DNA of 45,423 nucleotides from Kofleriaceae bacterium (GCA_022842285.1 JALHPV010000020.1:1-45423); one strand, 5' to 3'. Shown: positions 23,944 through 34,019, numbered from the stretch's first letter. Numbers and translations: made by a program. The notes: generated by a model not told the origin, from the sequence alone.

Positions 23944-26805
23944 GTGAAGAAGCCCGCGCCGTTTGGGAAGTACTACCTGCTCGAGCGGATCAACGTCGGC
24001 GGGATGGCCGAGGTGTTCCGCGCGAAGGCGTTCGGCGTCGAGGGCTTCGAGCGTCTCGTGGCGGTGAAGCGCATCCTCCCGAACATCGCGGAGGACAAAG
24101 AGTTCATCCGCATGTTCATCGAGGAGGCGAAGCTCTCGGTGCAGCTGAACCACGCGAACATCGCCCAGATCTTCGATCTTGGCGTCGTCGATGGCAGCTA
24201 CTACATCGCCCTCGAGCACGTCCACGGCCGTGACCTCCGCGGCATCTTCGATCGGTCCCGCCAGCTCGGTGAGACGATGCCGGTCTCGCAGGCCTGCTTC
24301 ATGATCATGAAGGTGTGCGAGGGCCTCGACTACGCGCACAACAAGCGCGACCAGGCCGGCCGCGAGCTCCAGCTCGTGCACCGCGATGTCTCGCCGCAGA
24401 ACGTCCTCATCTCGTTCGAGGGCGAGGTGAAGCTCATCGACTTCGGGATCGCCAAGGCGGCCGGCAAGGGCAGCAAGACCCAGGCGGGCATCCTCAAGGG
24501 CAAGTTCGGCTACATGTCTCCCGAGCAGGTGCGCGGCCTGCCGGTGGATCGCCGCAGCGACGTGTTCTCCTGCGGCATCGTCCTGTACGAGCTGCTCACG
24601 GGCGAGCGTCTCTTCGTCGGCGAGAGCGACTTCTCGACGCTCGAGAAGGTCCGCAACGTCGAGATCCTGCCGCCGTCCACGTACAACCGCCGCATCCCCG
24701 ACGAGCTCGAGCGCATCGTGCTCAAGGCGCTCGCGAAGGACGTCGACGATCGGTACCAGAACGCGATCGATCTCCACGACGAGCTGCAGGCCTTCGTCTA
24801 CACCGCCGGCGAGTTCTACTCGCGCAAGGATCTCGCGGGATGGATGAAGCGCACCTTCGGCAAGGAGATCGAGGAAGAGACGGCGAAGCTCGAGAGCTAT
24901 CGCCAGCTCAAGCCGCCTCCCGCCGAGCCGCCGCCCGTCGTGGCGCGCACGAGCACCGGTAACCAGAAGACCGCGCAGCCTCCTGCCGCGCCGCCCCCGC
25001 GTCGCTCGACGCAGGCGATGAACGCCGTGGCGGGCACGCGTCCGCCGCCCCCGCCCGCGGCGCGCTCCACCGGTGGAATGCCCGTGGTGCCGACCTCGTC
25101 GCAGTCGGGTCAGCAGAAGGCCATCTCGCAGAAGGTCCCGGTCGTTCAGTCGTCCGGTCAGGCGCCGCTGAAGACCGGCGGCGAGGATGACCTCGCGTGG
25201 GATGACGACGAGCTCGAGACCCAGATCTACGACAACCCCGAGGAAGAGGCGAAGGCGAAGGCCGCGCGCGGAAACGGAAAGGCGGCCACGGTCGCGGCGG
25301 GACCGCGCACCAAGGGGCTCCCCCTCCAGGCGCCGCCCACCCCCGTGCCCGGCACCGCCGCGGAGATGATGGAGGCGGACGGTTCGCCCGACCTGTCGTC
25401 GCTCGTGGCCTCGTCGGCAGCGAAGAGCTGGGATGGCGCGCCGGCAGCGAAGGATCCGTCGCCGTCGTCGACGATGAACGGGCTCGGCATCGGGCTCGCA
25501 GCGAATGGCGTGGGGCTTCCGCCGCCGCGCGCGACGGGCTCGGCCAAGGTGCCCGCAACGCACACCGAAGGTCCGGTCGCGGTCGGGATGCGGATCAGCG
25601 AGCCGGTGGGCACGCAGTCCTTGTTCGACGGCCAGCCGGCGGTGCCATCGCTCGGCTCGTTCTCGGGTGACAGCGCGCCCTTCGACCCGATGGCGACGTT
25701 TGGCTCGAGCATCGCCGCGCGCAACAAGAAGAGCGCGCTGCCGTGGTTGATCGGCGGCGCCGTGCTCGCGGCGGGCGCCATCGTCGCGGCGATCGTGCTG
25801 CTCGGGGGCAGCAAGGACACGCCGCCGGTCGCAGCGGCCGATACCGGCTTCGACCTCTACGTCACGCCCGCTGGCATCACCCAGTGGAAGCTCGACGGTC
25901 AGCCTCGCCAAGATCGCCTGCCATCGCGCATCCGCGGCATCACGCCGGGGACGCACACGCTACAGATCGAGCCGCCCGTCGGCTACCTGAGCGCCACGCA
26001 GACCGTCGAGGTCGAGTCGGGCAAGGCCGACCGCGTGGACATCGCGCTCCAGCCCCTCGCGATCAGCGGCACCTTCGAGACCTCGCCCCCGGGCGCCGAG
26101 ATCTCGCTGTTCGTGAATGGCGAGCGCAAGGCCGTCGGCAAGTCGCCGCAGACCGTGCCCCTCGATCCCCGCAACGACTACAAGGTCCTCTTCGAGCTGC
26201 CGGGCTATCGCTCGGTGAACAAGCCCATCACGTTCGGTAGTGGCACCGAGGTGAAGCTCGTGGAGCCGCTCGAGCGTGCCGAGGGCGGCTCCGCCGTCGC
26301 GGCGATCCAGCCCGGTACGCCGGATGCGGGCGCGCCCGCGGTCACGCCGCCCGTCACGCCCGCCGCCCCGGATGCGGGCGTCGCGGCCGTGCAGCCCGAG
26401 GTGGTGAAGCAGCCCGAGGTGGTGAAGCAGCCCGAGGTGGTGAAGCAGCCCGAGGTTGGCAAGCAGCCGAAGCAGCCGAAGCAGCCGAAGCAGCCGAAGC
26501 AGCCGGAGGTGGCGGTCACGCCGCCCGACGACGGTGGCGAGGGCCCGGTCACGAAGCCCGACAAGCCGGCCGCCAAGGGCACGGGCCTGCTGACTCTCGG
26601 CAGCAAGCCGCCGTGCGAGATCTACGTCGACGGCTCGTCGACCGGCCTCCACACGCCGCAGAAGGAGATGAAGCTCTCCGCCGGCAAGCACAAGATCACG
26701 CTCGTCAACAACGAGTTCGGGATCAAGGAGACCTTCACCGTCGAGGTGAAGGCCGACGAGACCGTCAAGCAGATCAAAGACTACTCGGACAAGCTTCCGA
26801 AGTAG
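23944..26805 (+). CDS. Ser/Thr protein kinase with TM and PEGA domains
   Basis: 953 residues from the GTG at 23944, preferred because GAGGGA lies 10 nt upstream and the protein then opens like other kinases of this type (KKPAPFGKYYLLERINVGGMAEVF). An in-frame ATG at 23875 is the alternative. The kinase domain spans about 8-285, with VAVKRIL, HRDVSPQNV near 146, DFGIAK and GYMSPEQ; HRDVSPQN is the loop variant common in myxobacterial kinases. A low-complexity Pro/Ala linker follows, then a TM helix near 598-622. The outer part carries at least two PEGA-like modules (about 709-780 and 881-950) separated by a KQPEVV/KQP repeat tract. PEGA domains are thought to sense wall or surface ligands. The gene faces the pilus block convergently and has no adjacent phosphatase. 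Confidence 0.92.
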   Translation: MKKPAPFGKYYLLERINVGGMAEVFRAKAFGVEGFERLVAVKRILPNIAEDKEFIRMFIEEAKLSVQLNHANIAQIFDLGVVDGSYYIALEHVHGRDLRGIFDRSRQLGETMPVSQACFMIMKVCEGLDYAHNKRDQAGRELQLVHRDVSPQNVLISFEGEVKLIDFGIAKAAGKGSKTQAGILKGKFGYMSPEQVRGLPVDRRSDVFSCGIVLYELLTGERLFVGESDFSTLEKVRNVEILPPSTYNRRIPDELERIVLKALAKDVDDRYQNAIDLHDELQAFVYTAGEFYSRKDLAGWMKRTFGKEIEEETAKLESYRQLKPPPAEPPPVVARTSTGNQKTAQPPAAPPPRRSTQAMNAVAGTRPPPPPAARSTGGMPVVPTSSQSGQQKAISQKVPVVQSSGQAPLKTGGEDDLAWDDDELETQIYDNPEEEAKAKAARGNGKAATVAAGPRTKGLPLQAPPTPVPGTAAEMMEADGSPDLSSLVASSAAKSWDGAPAAKDPSPSSTMNGLGIGLAANGVGLPPPRATGSAKVPATHTEGPVAVGMRISEPVGTQSLFDGQPAVPSLGSFSGDSAPFDPMATFGSSIAARNKKSALPWLIGGAVLAAGAIVAAIVLLGGSKDTPPVAAADTGFDLYVTPAGITQWKLDGQPRQDRLPSRIRGITPGTHTLQIEPPVGYLSATQTVEVESGKADRVDIALQPLAISGTFETSPPGAEISLFVNGERKAVGKSPQTVPLDPRNDYKVLFELPGYRSVNKPITFGSGTEVKLVEPLERAEGGSAVAAIQPGTPDAGAPAVTPPVTPAAPDAGVAAVQPEVVKQPEVVKQPEVVKQPEVGKQPKQPKQPKQPKQPEVAVTPPDDGGEGPVTKPDKPAAKGTGLLTLGSKPPCEIYVDGSSTGLHTPQKEMKLSAGKHKITLVNNEFGIKETFTVEVKADETVKQIKDYSDKLPK
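26392..26508 (+). repeat. In-frame 18-bp and 9-bp tandem repeats in the kinase linker
   Basis: Three exact 18-bp units plus one degenerate unit (26392-26463; QPEVVK) are followed by four exact 9-bp units and one variant (26464-26508; QPK). Both periods are multiples of three, so copy-number change would alter spacer length without breaking the frame. Confidence 0.9.
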
Positions 26806-27687
26806 TCAGTCCGTGAGGGGCGGCAGCTCCTCCGGCGGCGCCTCGATGAGGTCGCGGCCTCCGGTGGCGAGGTCGCCGAGGTCGAAGCCCGGGGCGAGCC
26901 GGGGGCCGATGACGACGTAGTTGGTCGCGGAGATGGCCGGGCGCTCGGCTTGCCAGCGCTTCTCGAAGGCGCGGCGATCCGCATCGATCTCGATCGTGAT
27001 CGCATCCACGTCCGTGTTCTCGAGCTCGGCGATCTTCAGCAGGAGGCTCTTCCGCGACTCCTCGTTGGTCGTGGTGATGGCGAGCTCGCGGAGGTTCTGG
27101 ACCGCCCGCTCCTGCTGCCCGAGCTTGGTACGGACGGTGGCCGCGATCGTGGCCGCGGTCTGGGGCGCACTCGGCTTGCGCACCGCGCTCTCGAGCAGCA
27201 GCGCCCCCTTCTCGTCCCAGGCACGGCGCTCGGCCGGGTCCGACGTCTTCATGTCGATGAGGTAGATCTGGCCCGCGAGGAGCGGCAGCTTCCAGTCGTC
27301 GGGGTACGTGCGCATGCCCTGGTCGAGGAGATCCAGCGCGCGGCGTAGGGCAACGTTGTCGATGTTGCCGCGGTCAGCGGTGATCGCGAGCGCCCCCTTC
27401 TCGTACACCGGCCGGAAGTGCGGGTCGGAGGCCGCGACGGCCATCGCCAGGTCCGCCACGCCCGCGGCCGTGCTCTGTTCGCCGCCGAAATAGCCGCGCA
27501 GCCGGACCCACAACAGGTCGGCGAAGAGCTCGCGATAGCCGAGCGAGACGAACGGACTGAGCCGCGGCGACGGAGCGTACGGCGGCTCCTCGACAGCCAC
27601 GACGTTCTGCTCGACCGCCGCCTCGCGGGCCAGGCGGGCCCCGGCCAGCGCAGCCACACCGAGCGCGGCGATCGCGAGCGACTTCAC
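26806..27687 (-). CDS. TPR-like membrane-anchored protein of the pilin block
   Basis: 293 residues from a GTG at 27687, chosen because it begins a clean N-terminal anchor (MKSLAIAALGVAALAGARLA). A TTG at 27759 would add 24 residues without a signal. The body is helical with repeat-like pairs (LAMAVAASDPHFRPVYEKGALAIT, RRALDLLDQGMRTYPDDWKLPLLAGQIYLI) resembling TPR units. The motif PFVSLGYRELFADLLWVRLRGYFG near residue 45 is distinctive. It is probably periplasmic and scaffolding, and lies directly downstream of the pilin-like gene, so it is probably co-transcribed. It ends 1 bp from the convergent kinase stop. The function is inferred from context only. Confidence 0.72.
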   Translation of the reverse strand: MKSLAIAALGVAALAGARLAREAAVEQNVVAVEEPPYAPSPRLSPFVSLGYRELFADLLWVRLRGYFGGEQSTAAGVADLAMAVAASDPHFRPVYEKGALAITADRGNIDNVALRRALDLLDQGMRTYPDDWKLPLLAGQIYLIDMKTSDPAERRAWDEKGALLLESAVRKPSAPQTAATIAATVRTKLGQQERAVQNLRELAITTTNEESRKSLLLKIAELENTDVDAITIEIDADRRAFEKRWQAERPAISATNYVVIGPRLAPGFDLGDLATGGRDLIEAPPEELPPLTD

Positions 27688-27765
27688 CCTGCCATCCTGG
27701 TTCTCGCCGTCGGCGAGACTTCCGCCGGGCCGCTTCGCGTACTGGACCTTGCTACGCAATGTGGC

Positions 27766-28290
27766 TTAGTTCGTCGGATTGACCTTCTGGATGGTCGGAT
27801 CGACGCTGCTGGAGAAGTAATACGCATCAAGGGTCGAGCTACCGTCGAGGTCGCACCTGGCCAGCAAGTAATACCAGTCGGTCGCGGGCGCGGTGAACCC
27901 GAACGCGGTGCCCTGGGCGCCGACACTGCCGCCGTTGTTCGTGACGTACGTGTAGCCGCAGTAGACCTGGTCCGGACCGCTGATGCGGACCTTCAGGGCG
28001 GTCCAGTCGGTGGGGAGCGGATTGATGTCCTGCTTCTGCGGGCCGGGCGTGGACGGGTGGAGGGTCGTCTCCGCCAGGCTCGTCGGATACCGACCGTTCT
28101 CCTGATGGAACTGGTCGATGCGGGTGCGGAGGTCACTGAAGATCGCCGGCACCTCGGAGCTACCCTTGGCCTTGCGCGTCTCCTTCATGAAGCTCGGCAC
28201 CGCGATCGCCGCGAGGATGGCGATGATTGCGACCGTGATCATCAGCTCCAGCAGCGTGAACCCGGCTTGTTGCGAACGGCGACGGCGCAT
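27766..28290 (-). CDS. Type IV pilin-like protein (minor pilin or pseudopilin)
   Basis: 174 residues from the ATG at 28290. In-frame alternatives GTG 28299 and ATG 28296 overlap or abut a TATAGT at 28303-28298, so the third start fits best. The class III signal is clear: a short basic leader (RRRRSQQAG) followed by FTLLELMITVAIIAILAAIAVP, with prepilin peptidase cutting after Gly. The globular part has a conserved-looking YYLLARCDLDG segment near the C-terminus and two Cys (VYCGY, ARCDLD) that may form the usual pilin disulfide loop. It lies downstream of PilA on the same strand but after a strong terminator and with its own -10. It is likely a minor or alternative pilin. Confidence 0.9.
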   Translation of the reverse strand: MRRRRSQQAGFTLLELMITVAIIAILAAIAVPSFMKETRKAKGSSEVPAIFSDLRTRIDQFHQENGRYPTSLAETTLHPSTPGPQKQDINPLPTDWTALKVRISGPDQVYCGYTYVTNNGGSVGAQGTAFGFTAPATDWYYLLARCDLDGSSTLDAYYFSSSVDPTIQKVNPTN

Positions 28291-28297
28291 CTGCATC

Positions 28298-28303
28298 ACT
28301 ATA
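28298..28303 (-). promoter_or_regulatory. -10 TATAGT of the pilin-like gene
   Basis: TATAGT on the minus strand ends 7 nt before the ATG at 28290. It lies between the PilA terminator and the pilin-like gene, so the gene can be transcribed independently of PilA. Confidence 0.5.
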
Positions 28304-28323
28304 CCTCGGGGCCGAAACTGGAA

Positions 28324-28347
28324 ACGCCGCCCGTTTGCAGGCGGCGT
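28324..28347 (-). terminator. Rho-independent-type terminator of the PilA gene
   Basis: A perfect 8-bp stem ACGCCGCC/GGCGGCGT with an 8-nt loop, followed on the minus strand by a short T run (TTTCC). It lies 29 bp past the PilA stop and would end the abundant pilin transcript. Confidence 0.75.
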
Positions 28348-28375
28348 GTGTGATTGGTGGGTCTGAGAGTGAAGC

Positions 28376-28900
28376 TTAGTCCGAGTTCGGCGGCGGCTCG
28401 GTGATCGTGACGGCGGGGTTACCGCTGACGGCCGTGCCGTTCATCGTGTAGGTGATGCCGATGTCGTCGCAGTCGAGGTCACCAACGGCGGTGGCAACGA
28501 ACGTGCTACCCGCGGAGCCGTCGTACGTGTAGCTGAACAGCGTGGGCTCGTCGATCTGGAAGTCGATCTCGGCCCAGCCACCCGTATCACCGGCGAACAG
28601 TTCCGGCGTCGCAACACACTTGTTCTTGTTGGCCGCATCGCAGCAGCCACCACCGGCGCCCACGGGCGCGGGGAGCTGCGTCGGCACGGTCGTGGTGGCG
28701 AACGTCTGCGACTCGATGTACTTCGCCTTGGCGTTCTTGCCGATCTTGTTGAGCTGCAGGGACGCCTCGGACTTCTTCGACTTCTTCATGTAGTCCATGA
28801 AGGCCGGGATCGCGACGGCGGCCAGAATGCCGATGATCGCTACGACGATCATCAGCTCGATGAGGGTGAACCCTCGCTGCAACTTCTTCTTCAGCTTCAT
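28376..28900 (-). CDS. pilA: Major type IV pilin
   Basis: 174 residues. A short basic leader ([10 protein letters not shown]) is followed by [32 protein letters not shown], the textbook class III prepilin sequence cleaved between Gly10 and Phe11, with Glu5 of the mature chain present. The globular domain has Cys residues in [12 protein letters not shown] and LDCDDIG, which could form the C-terminal disulfide. The product polymerises into the pilus used for S-motility and adhesion. A sigma-54-type promoter, a likely enhancer palindrome and a PilR gene lie immediately upstream, as in other pil loci; no PilS kinase or pilus assembly genes are in the window. An alternative function as a pseudopilin is unlikely given size and context. 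Confidence 0.93.
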   Translation of the reverse strand: MKLKKKLQRGFTLIELMIVVAIIGILAAVAIPAFMDYMKKSKKSEASLQLNKIGKNAKAKYIESQTFATTTVPTQLPAPVGAGGGCCDAANKNKCVATPELFAGDTGGWAEIDFQIDEPTLFSYTYDGSAGSTFVATAVGDLDCDDIGITYTMNGTAVSGNPAVTITEPPPNSD

Positions 28901-28913
28901 GCCGGCGACCTAG

Positions 28914-28929
28914 AGCAATGGTCGTGCCG
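28914..28929 (-). promoter_or_regulatory. Sigma-54 -24/-12 promoter of pilA
   Basis: The minus-strand sequence CGGCACG-N4-TTGCT matches TGGCACG-N4-TTGCA at every invariant position (GG at -24, GC at -12). The start predicted from the -12 box is about 28903, only about 3 nt before the pilA ATG. The adjacent PilR gene supports the assignment. Confidence 0.6.
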
Positions 28930-28979
28930 CGAGCTCGATCACGGGATTCCAGGGACGTGCGAGGGCGCGCCCCGTCGCC

Positions 28980-28998
28980 GGTGACATTTCACGTCACC
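28980..28998. promoter_or_regulatory. Inverted repeat upstream of pilA, candidate PilR site
   Basis: GGTGAC and GTCACC separated by 7 nt, centred about 86 bp upstream of the predicted pilA start. This is the distance expected for an enhancer-binding site of an NtrC-family activator. No second copy was seen. Confidence 0.4.
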
Positions 28999-29032
28999 TC
29001 CACTGACAGAACGCGGCGCTTCGATAGGTACT

Positions 29033-30439
<1,407 letters not shown>

Positions 30440-30444
30440 GCAGG

Positions 30445-30454
30445 TACTATCGCA
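30445..30454. promoter_or_regulatory. Overlapping divergent -10 elements between pilR and the DUF2723-like gene
   Basis: On the minus strand TGcGATAGT (30454-30446) ends 6 nt before the pilR GTG. On the plus strand TACTAT (30445-30450) ends 9 nt before the ATG at 30460. The arrangement repeats the one at 4732-4738: two divergent genes sharing one AT-rich core in a gap of under 20 bp. Confidence 0.45.
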
Positions 30455-30459
30455 TGCTC

Positions 30460-32232
30460 ATGCGCTCGCGGTGGATGGCCGTCCTCTTCGATCGCGGCGT
30501 GCTCGTCGGGCTCCTCGCGGTGGTGGTCTACGCGTTCGTCGCGCCCGACCACATCGTCGATGGGGATAACGCCGAGTTCTGCACGCTGGGGGCCCTGGGC
30601 GGTAACGCGCATCCGACCGGCTATCCACTGTTCGTGCTCTGGCTGCGCGTGTGGTCGTGGCTGCCGGGGAGTCCCGCGCATGCCGCCGCCCTCGCGACGG
30701 GGCTGATCGGCGCCGCTCAGGCCGTGGTGCTCGTGCACGCGTGCCGGGCCTGGGGGGCCCGGACGCTATCGGCGAACGTCACGGCCGCGATCATCGCCGC
30801 GTCGCCGATGGTCCTGAAGATGTACACGGAGGCCGAGGTCTTCGCGCTCAATGGCCTCGTGGCGGCGACGATCGTGTGGCTGGCCGCCGCCCACGGGCCC
30901 CTCCGGGGACGGCGGCGCGTGATCGGGCTCGCGCTCGTCGCGGGGCTCGGCATGTCCAATCACCTGACCTGCACGATGCTCGCTCCCCTCGGCCTCCTCG
31001 GCGCGGTGCGCGGGTTGCGCGAGCAGGCGGGCCCGACGAGCGCCAAGGTCGTCACGGGCGCGCTCGCCGGGGGCGCGCTGCTCCTTGGCCTGTCGCCGTA
31101 TCTCTACCTCTTGATCGCGCCCGAGCATCAGGGCACGTGGGGCTCGGTGCGATCGGCGCACGAGCTGGTGCGAACGTTCTTGCGGGAGGACTACGGCGGG
31201 CCCGGTTCCTTCGCGGCGAGTCCCGGCGAGACGCATCCTGGAGCGAACCTCGTGGCGCTCGCCGAGACGATCGGGCGCGCGTGGCTCTGGCTCCCGGCTC
31301 TCGCGTCCCTCGGCGCGCTCGGCTGGAACATCGCGCGCCCCCACCACGCCGAGCCGCGCGCGGGCTGGGCCCTGCTGGCGCTGGCGTGGCTCGTCGCCGG
31401 GCCGCTGCTCGTGCTGCGCTTCAACTTGCCCCCGTGGGGCGTCGCTCGCTACGTGGTCGATCGCTTTCACCTGCTGCCGACGGTCCTGCTCGCGGTTCCC
31501 GTCGCCGCCGCCTTCGACGGGCTCGGCCCGATCGCGCGGCGGGCGCCGCCGATCCTGCAGGCAATCCCGACACAGCTCGCTCTCCTGGTCGCGGGCTTCG
31601 CCGCGCTCGTCGGCGTGTCGCTGCCGTACGCGGTGCGTGCGCATTCGCCAGCCGTCCAGTACGAGGTCGTCAACACGTACAACTCGCTGCCGCCGGATGC
31701 CGTGATCGTGGGCACCGGGGACGACTTCCACAATGGCGGCAACTACGTCCAGCTGGTCCTGAAGGTGCGGCCGGACATCGTCTACGTGAACTGGCCGACC
31801 ATGGCATTGCCCTGGTACCGCGCACGGGCCGCGGCTCGCGGCGTCCGGCTCGAGCTCGGCGAGCCCGGTGTCGCGAGCATCCGGGTGGCCGAGCACGTCC
31901 TCGCGGCCGGGCGCCCGCTCTACGTGGACCTCCTGCAGGCGAACATCTTGAGCGAGTTCCCGACCTATCCGTACGGCCTGCTCTTCAGGGTCCTTCCGCG
32001 CGGCACGCCCACGCCCTCGCTACTCGAGGTGTTCGAGGAGAACAAGCGCGTGTTCGCCGCGTTCGAGCTCCCGTATCGGCGCCCGGGGCCTGATGACCAG
32101 TGGCCCACCGCCGTGCACCTGAAGTACGCCAACGTGTGGCGCGTCATGGCCCGCAACCTGGGGCGCGCGGGCCATCGCGAGGAGGCCGCGTTCGCGCTCG
32201 AGCTCGCGCGCGAAATCGGCCCGCAGCCGTGA
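30460..32232 (+). CDS. DUF2723-family membrane protein (glycosyltransferase-like)
   Basis: 590 residues from the ATG at 30460; an ATG at 30454 is only 3 nt from the putative -10. The N-terminal signature DHIVDGDNAEFCTLGALGGNAHPTGYPLF matches the DUF2723/GT117 type, where an Asp-Glu pair in the first extracytoplasmic loop and HPxGYPL are hallmarks. About ten hydrophobic segments follow to residue 400. A soluble C-terminal domain (about 400-590) may have TPR-like helices near its end. Such proteins are thought to use lipid-linked sugars to glycosylate exported substrates. The stop overlaps the next start (TGATG), linking it to a second polytopic protein. Glycosylation of pilin or surface proteins is an inference from location. 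Confidence 0.8.
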   Translation: MRSRWMAVLFDRGVLVGLLAVVVYAFVAPDHIVDGDNAEFCTLGALGGNAHPTGYPLFVLWLRVWSWLPGSPAHAAALATGLIGAAQAVVLVHACRAWGARTLSANVTAAIIAASPMVLKMYTEAEVFALNGLVAATIVWLAAAHGPLRGRRRVIGLALVAGLGMSNHLTCTMLAPLGLLGAVRGLREQAGPTSAKVVTGALAGGALLLGLSPYLYLLIAPEHQGTWGSVRSAHELVRTFLREDYGGPGSFAASPGETHPGANLVALAETIGRAWLWLPALASLGALGWNIARPHHAEPRAGWALLALAWLVAGPLLVLRFNLPPWGVARYVVDRFHLLPTVLLAVPVAAAFDGLGPIARRAPPILQAIPTQLALLVAGFAALVGVSLPYAVRAHSPAVQYEVVNTYNSLPPDAVIVGTGDDFHNGGNYVQLVLKVRPDIVYVNWPTMALPWYRARAAARGVRLELGEPGVASIRVAEHVLAAGRPLYVDLLQANILSEFPTYPYGLLFRVLPRGTPTPSLLEVFEENKRVFAAFELPYRRPGPDDQWPTAVHLKYANVWRVMARNLGRAGHREEAAFALELAREIGPQP

Positions 32233-33872
32233 TGCTGGGCGCGCGGGTCCGATGGCTCGTGCTCGTGATCGTGCTGGGCGTCTACCTCCCGACGCTCGCG
32301 CTCACGACCGTGTCGTACGACGACCCGTGGCTGTGGTCGGAGGACAGCCCGTTGCGGGCGCCCTCGGGCGAGGTGCTCGCGGACGTGTTCTTCGAGCTCG
32401 ACGCACGCGCGCGGCGCCCCTATGGCGGCGAATACCTGCCCGTGCGCGACGTCGTCGTCGCCGCCGACATGGCGGTGTGGGGGACGAACGAGCACGGCCT
32501 GCACATCACCCAGCTCGGGTTGTTCCTCCTCACCGTCCTCGGCCTCGGCGAGCTCCTCGTCCGCTTCGGGCTACGGCCCGCGACGGCGTGGCTGGGAGTC
32601 CTCATCTGGGCCGTGCATCCGTCGCACGTCGAAGCGGTCGCGTGGCTCTCCGAGCGCAAGGGGATCCTCGCCGGGCTGTTCGCCGTGGGATGTGGGCACG
32701 CCTGGCTGCGCTTCCGGCGCGGCGGAAGCGCCGCCTGGCTCGTCGCCGCGATGGTCGCGGCGGTGGCCGCGATCTGGAGCAAGGCGCCGGCGATGGCGAT
32801 CGGACCGGCGCTGGCGGCGCTCGACTGGTACTTGCTGCCGGCCGACCGGCGGCGCTGGATCACGATCGGCGGGGTCGGCCTTGCCTCGGTCCTTGCGGCG
32901 GCCCCGGTGATGATGGTCGCGCTCGACGCGAAGGTGGTGAGCGACGGCGTCTCGGCCGTGGATCGCTCGCCGTGGACGCTCGTGCCGGGGGTGATCGGTC
33001 ACTACGTGCAGTCGCTCGCGTGCGCGACGCTGCCGTCGGTGGCGTATCCGATCCAGGTCGTGGGGCCGTCGAGCGTGGACGTCGCGCTCGGCGCGCTCGC
33101 GATGCTGGGATCGGTCCTCCTCTGGTGGCGCTCGCCGCGGCCGCTCGCCGAGGATGCTCCGCTGCGCTGGCGGCGCGCGCTGATCGCGTGGACCTGGCTC
33201 TGGTTCCTACCCGTCAGTCAGCTCGCGCTGCCGGTGCACATCATCGTCGCGGATCGCTACGTGTATTTCGCGACCCTCCCGGCCTGCATCGGCGTGGCCG
33301 CGATCGTGATGATCGTGCCGCCCTCGGGGCGTCGCATCAGCGCGGCGCTGCTGATCGGCGTGCTGAGCGTGCTGACGATCCGGGCGGAGGGGGCGTGGAC
33401 GAGCTCGCACGCTCTGTGGCAGCGCGCCCTCGCGGTGAGCCCCGGCGACCCCAAGGCCATCGAGAACTACGCCCTCGTCCTCCAGGTGACGCGCCAGGAC
33501 CAGGCGCTCGCGGTGATCGAGCGGGGGCTTGCCTACGCCCCGCTCGATCCGTACCTGCGCCTCGCGCAGGCCCGGCTGTCACCCGACGCGGCCTTCGGTG
33601 CGACCGCCATCGCCACGCTCTCGGGCTCGGCGAACGCGTTCTGGTGGTACGGCGAACGCCTGCGCGCGGAGGGGCGCGTTCCCGAGAGCGTCTACTGGCT
33701 CGAGCGGGCGTGGCGGAAACAGCGCAGCGAGCTGGTCTACATCCGCGCGTACGCGCAGGTGCTCGTCGCCACGGGGCGCCTCGCCGAAGCGCGCCCGCTC
33801 CTGGCGGTGCTGTTCGCGCGCACGGGGGCCGCCATCGACCGCCGCGCCTTCCTGGACGTCGTGGCCCCGTAA
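32232..33872 (+). CDS. TMTC-like polytopic protein with C-terminal TPR (putative O-mannosyltransferase type)
   Basis: 546 residues. The ATG at 32232 overlaps the previous stop. About ten TM helices are followed by a soluble TPR-like tail (GDPKAIENYALVLQVTRQDQALAVIERGLAYAPLDPYLRLAQARL). The loop-and-helix motif HPSHVEAVAWLSERKGILAGLF near residue 130 is the signature of the TMTC/GT105-like group, and the first loop carries YDDP and DDPWLW acidic residues that fit a GT-C catalytic loop. The partner upstream is also GT-C-like, so the pair may act on one lipid-linked sugar pathway. The substrate is unknown. The gene ends next to a 10-bp inverted repeat. Confidence 0.78.
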   Translation: MLGARVRWLVLVIVLGVYLPTLALTTVSYDDPWLWSEDSPLRAPSGEVLADVFFELDARARRPYGGEYLPVRDVVVAADMAVWGTNEHGLHITQLGLFLLTVLGLGELLVRFGLRPATAWLGVLIWAVHPSHVEAVAWLSERKGILAGLFAVGCGHAWLRFRRGGSAAWLVAAMVAAVAAIWSKAPAMAIGPALAALDWYLLPADRRRWITIGGVGLASVLAAAPVMMVALDAKVVSDGVSAVDRSPWTLVPGVIGHYVQSLACATLPSVAYPIQVVGPSSVDVALGALAMLGSVLLWWRSPRPLAEDAPLRWRRALIAWTWLWFLPVSQLALPVHIIVADRYVYFATLPACIGVAAIVMIVPPSGRRISAALLIGVLSVLTIRAEGAWTSSHALWQRALAVSPGDPKAIENYALVLQVTRQDQALAVIERGLAYAPLDPYLRLAQARLSPDAAFGATAIATLSGSANAFWWYGERLRAEGRVPESVYWLERAWRKQRSELVYIRAYAQVLVATGRLAEARPLLAVLFARTGAAIDRRAFLDVVAP

Positions 33873-33952
33873 GAACGGATCCCGAAACGCAGGTTCCCGG
33901 TTCCGCTTCCCGAGAAGGGGAACGGCGCGGTGCCGATGTTGCGGATCCGTTC
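33873..33952. terminator. Inverted repeat between convergent genes, possible bidirectional terminator
   Basis: GAACGGATCC (33873-33882) and its exact complement GGATCCGTTC (33943-33952) bracket 60 nt that contain a smaller inner hairpin (TTCCC/GGGGAA). It lies immediately after the stop of the TMTC-like gene and faces the methyltransferase 3' end. No T tract is present. Confidence 0.35.
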
Positions 33953-34019
33953 CAAGTCCCTGCGGGAAGCCATGAGGGCGGCGAGCGGCTGGTCAGTCAG
34001 GGCCGCCTCGCCCGCAGCG

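Noticed and set aside
23683-25956. Minus-strand open frame across the PEGA kinase
   Set aside because: The opposite strand holds kinase catalytic motifs (HRDVSPQN, DFGIAK) in frame.
26380-26520. Tandem repeats as a possible CRISPR array
   Set aside because: Units are 9 and 18 bp, adjacent without spacers, and in frame within the kinase gene.
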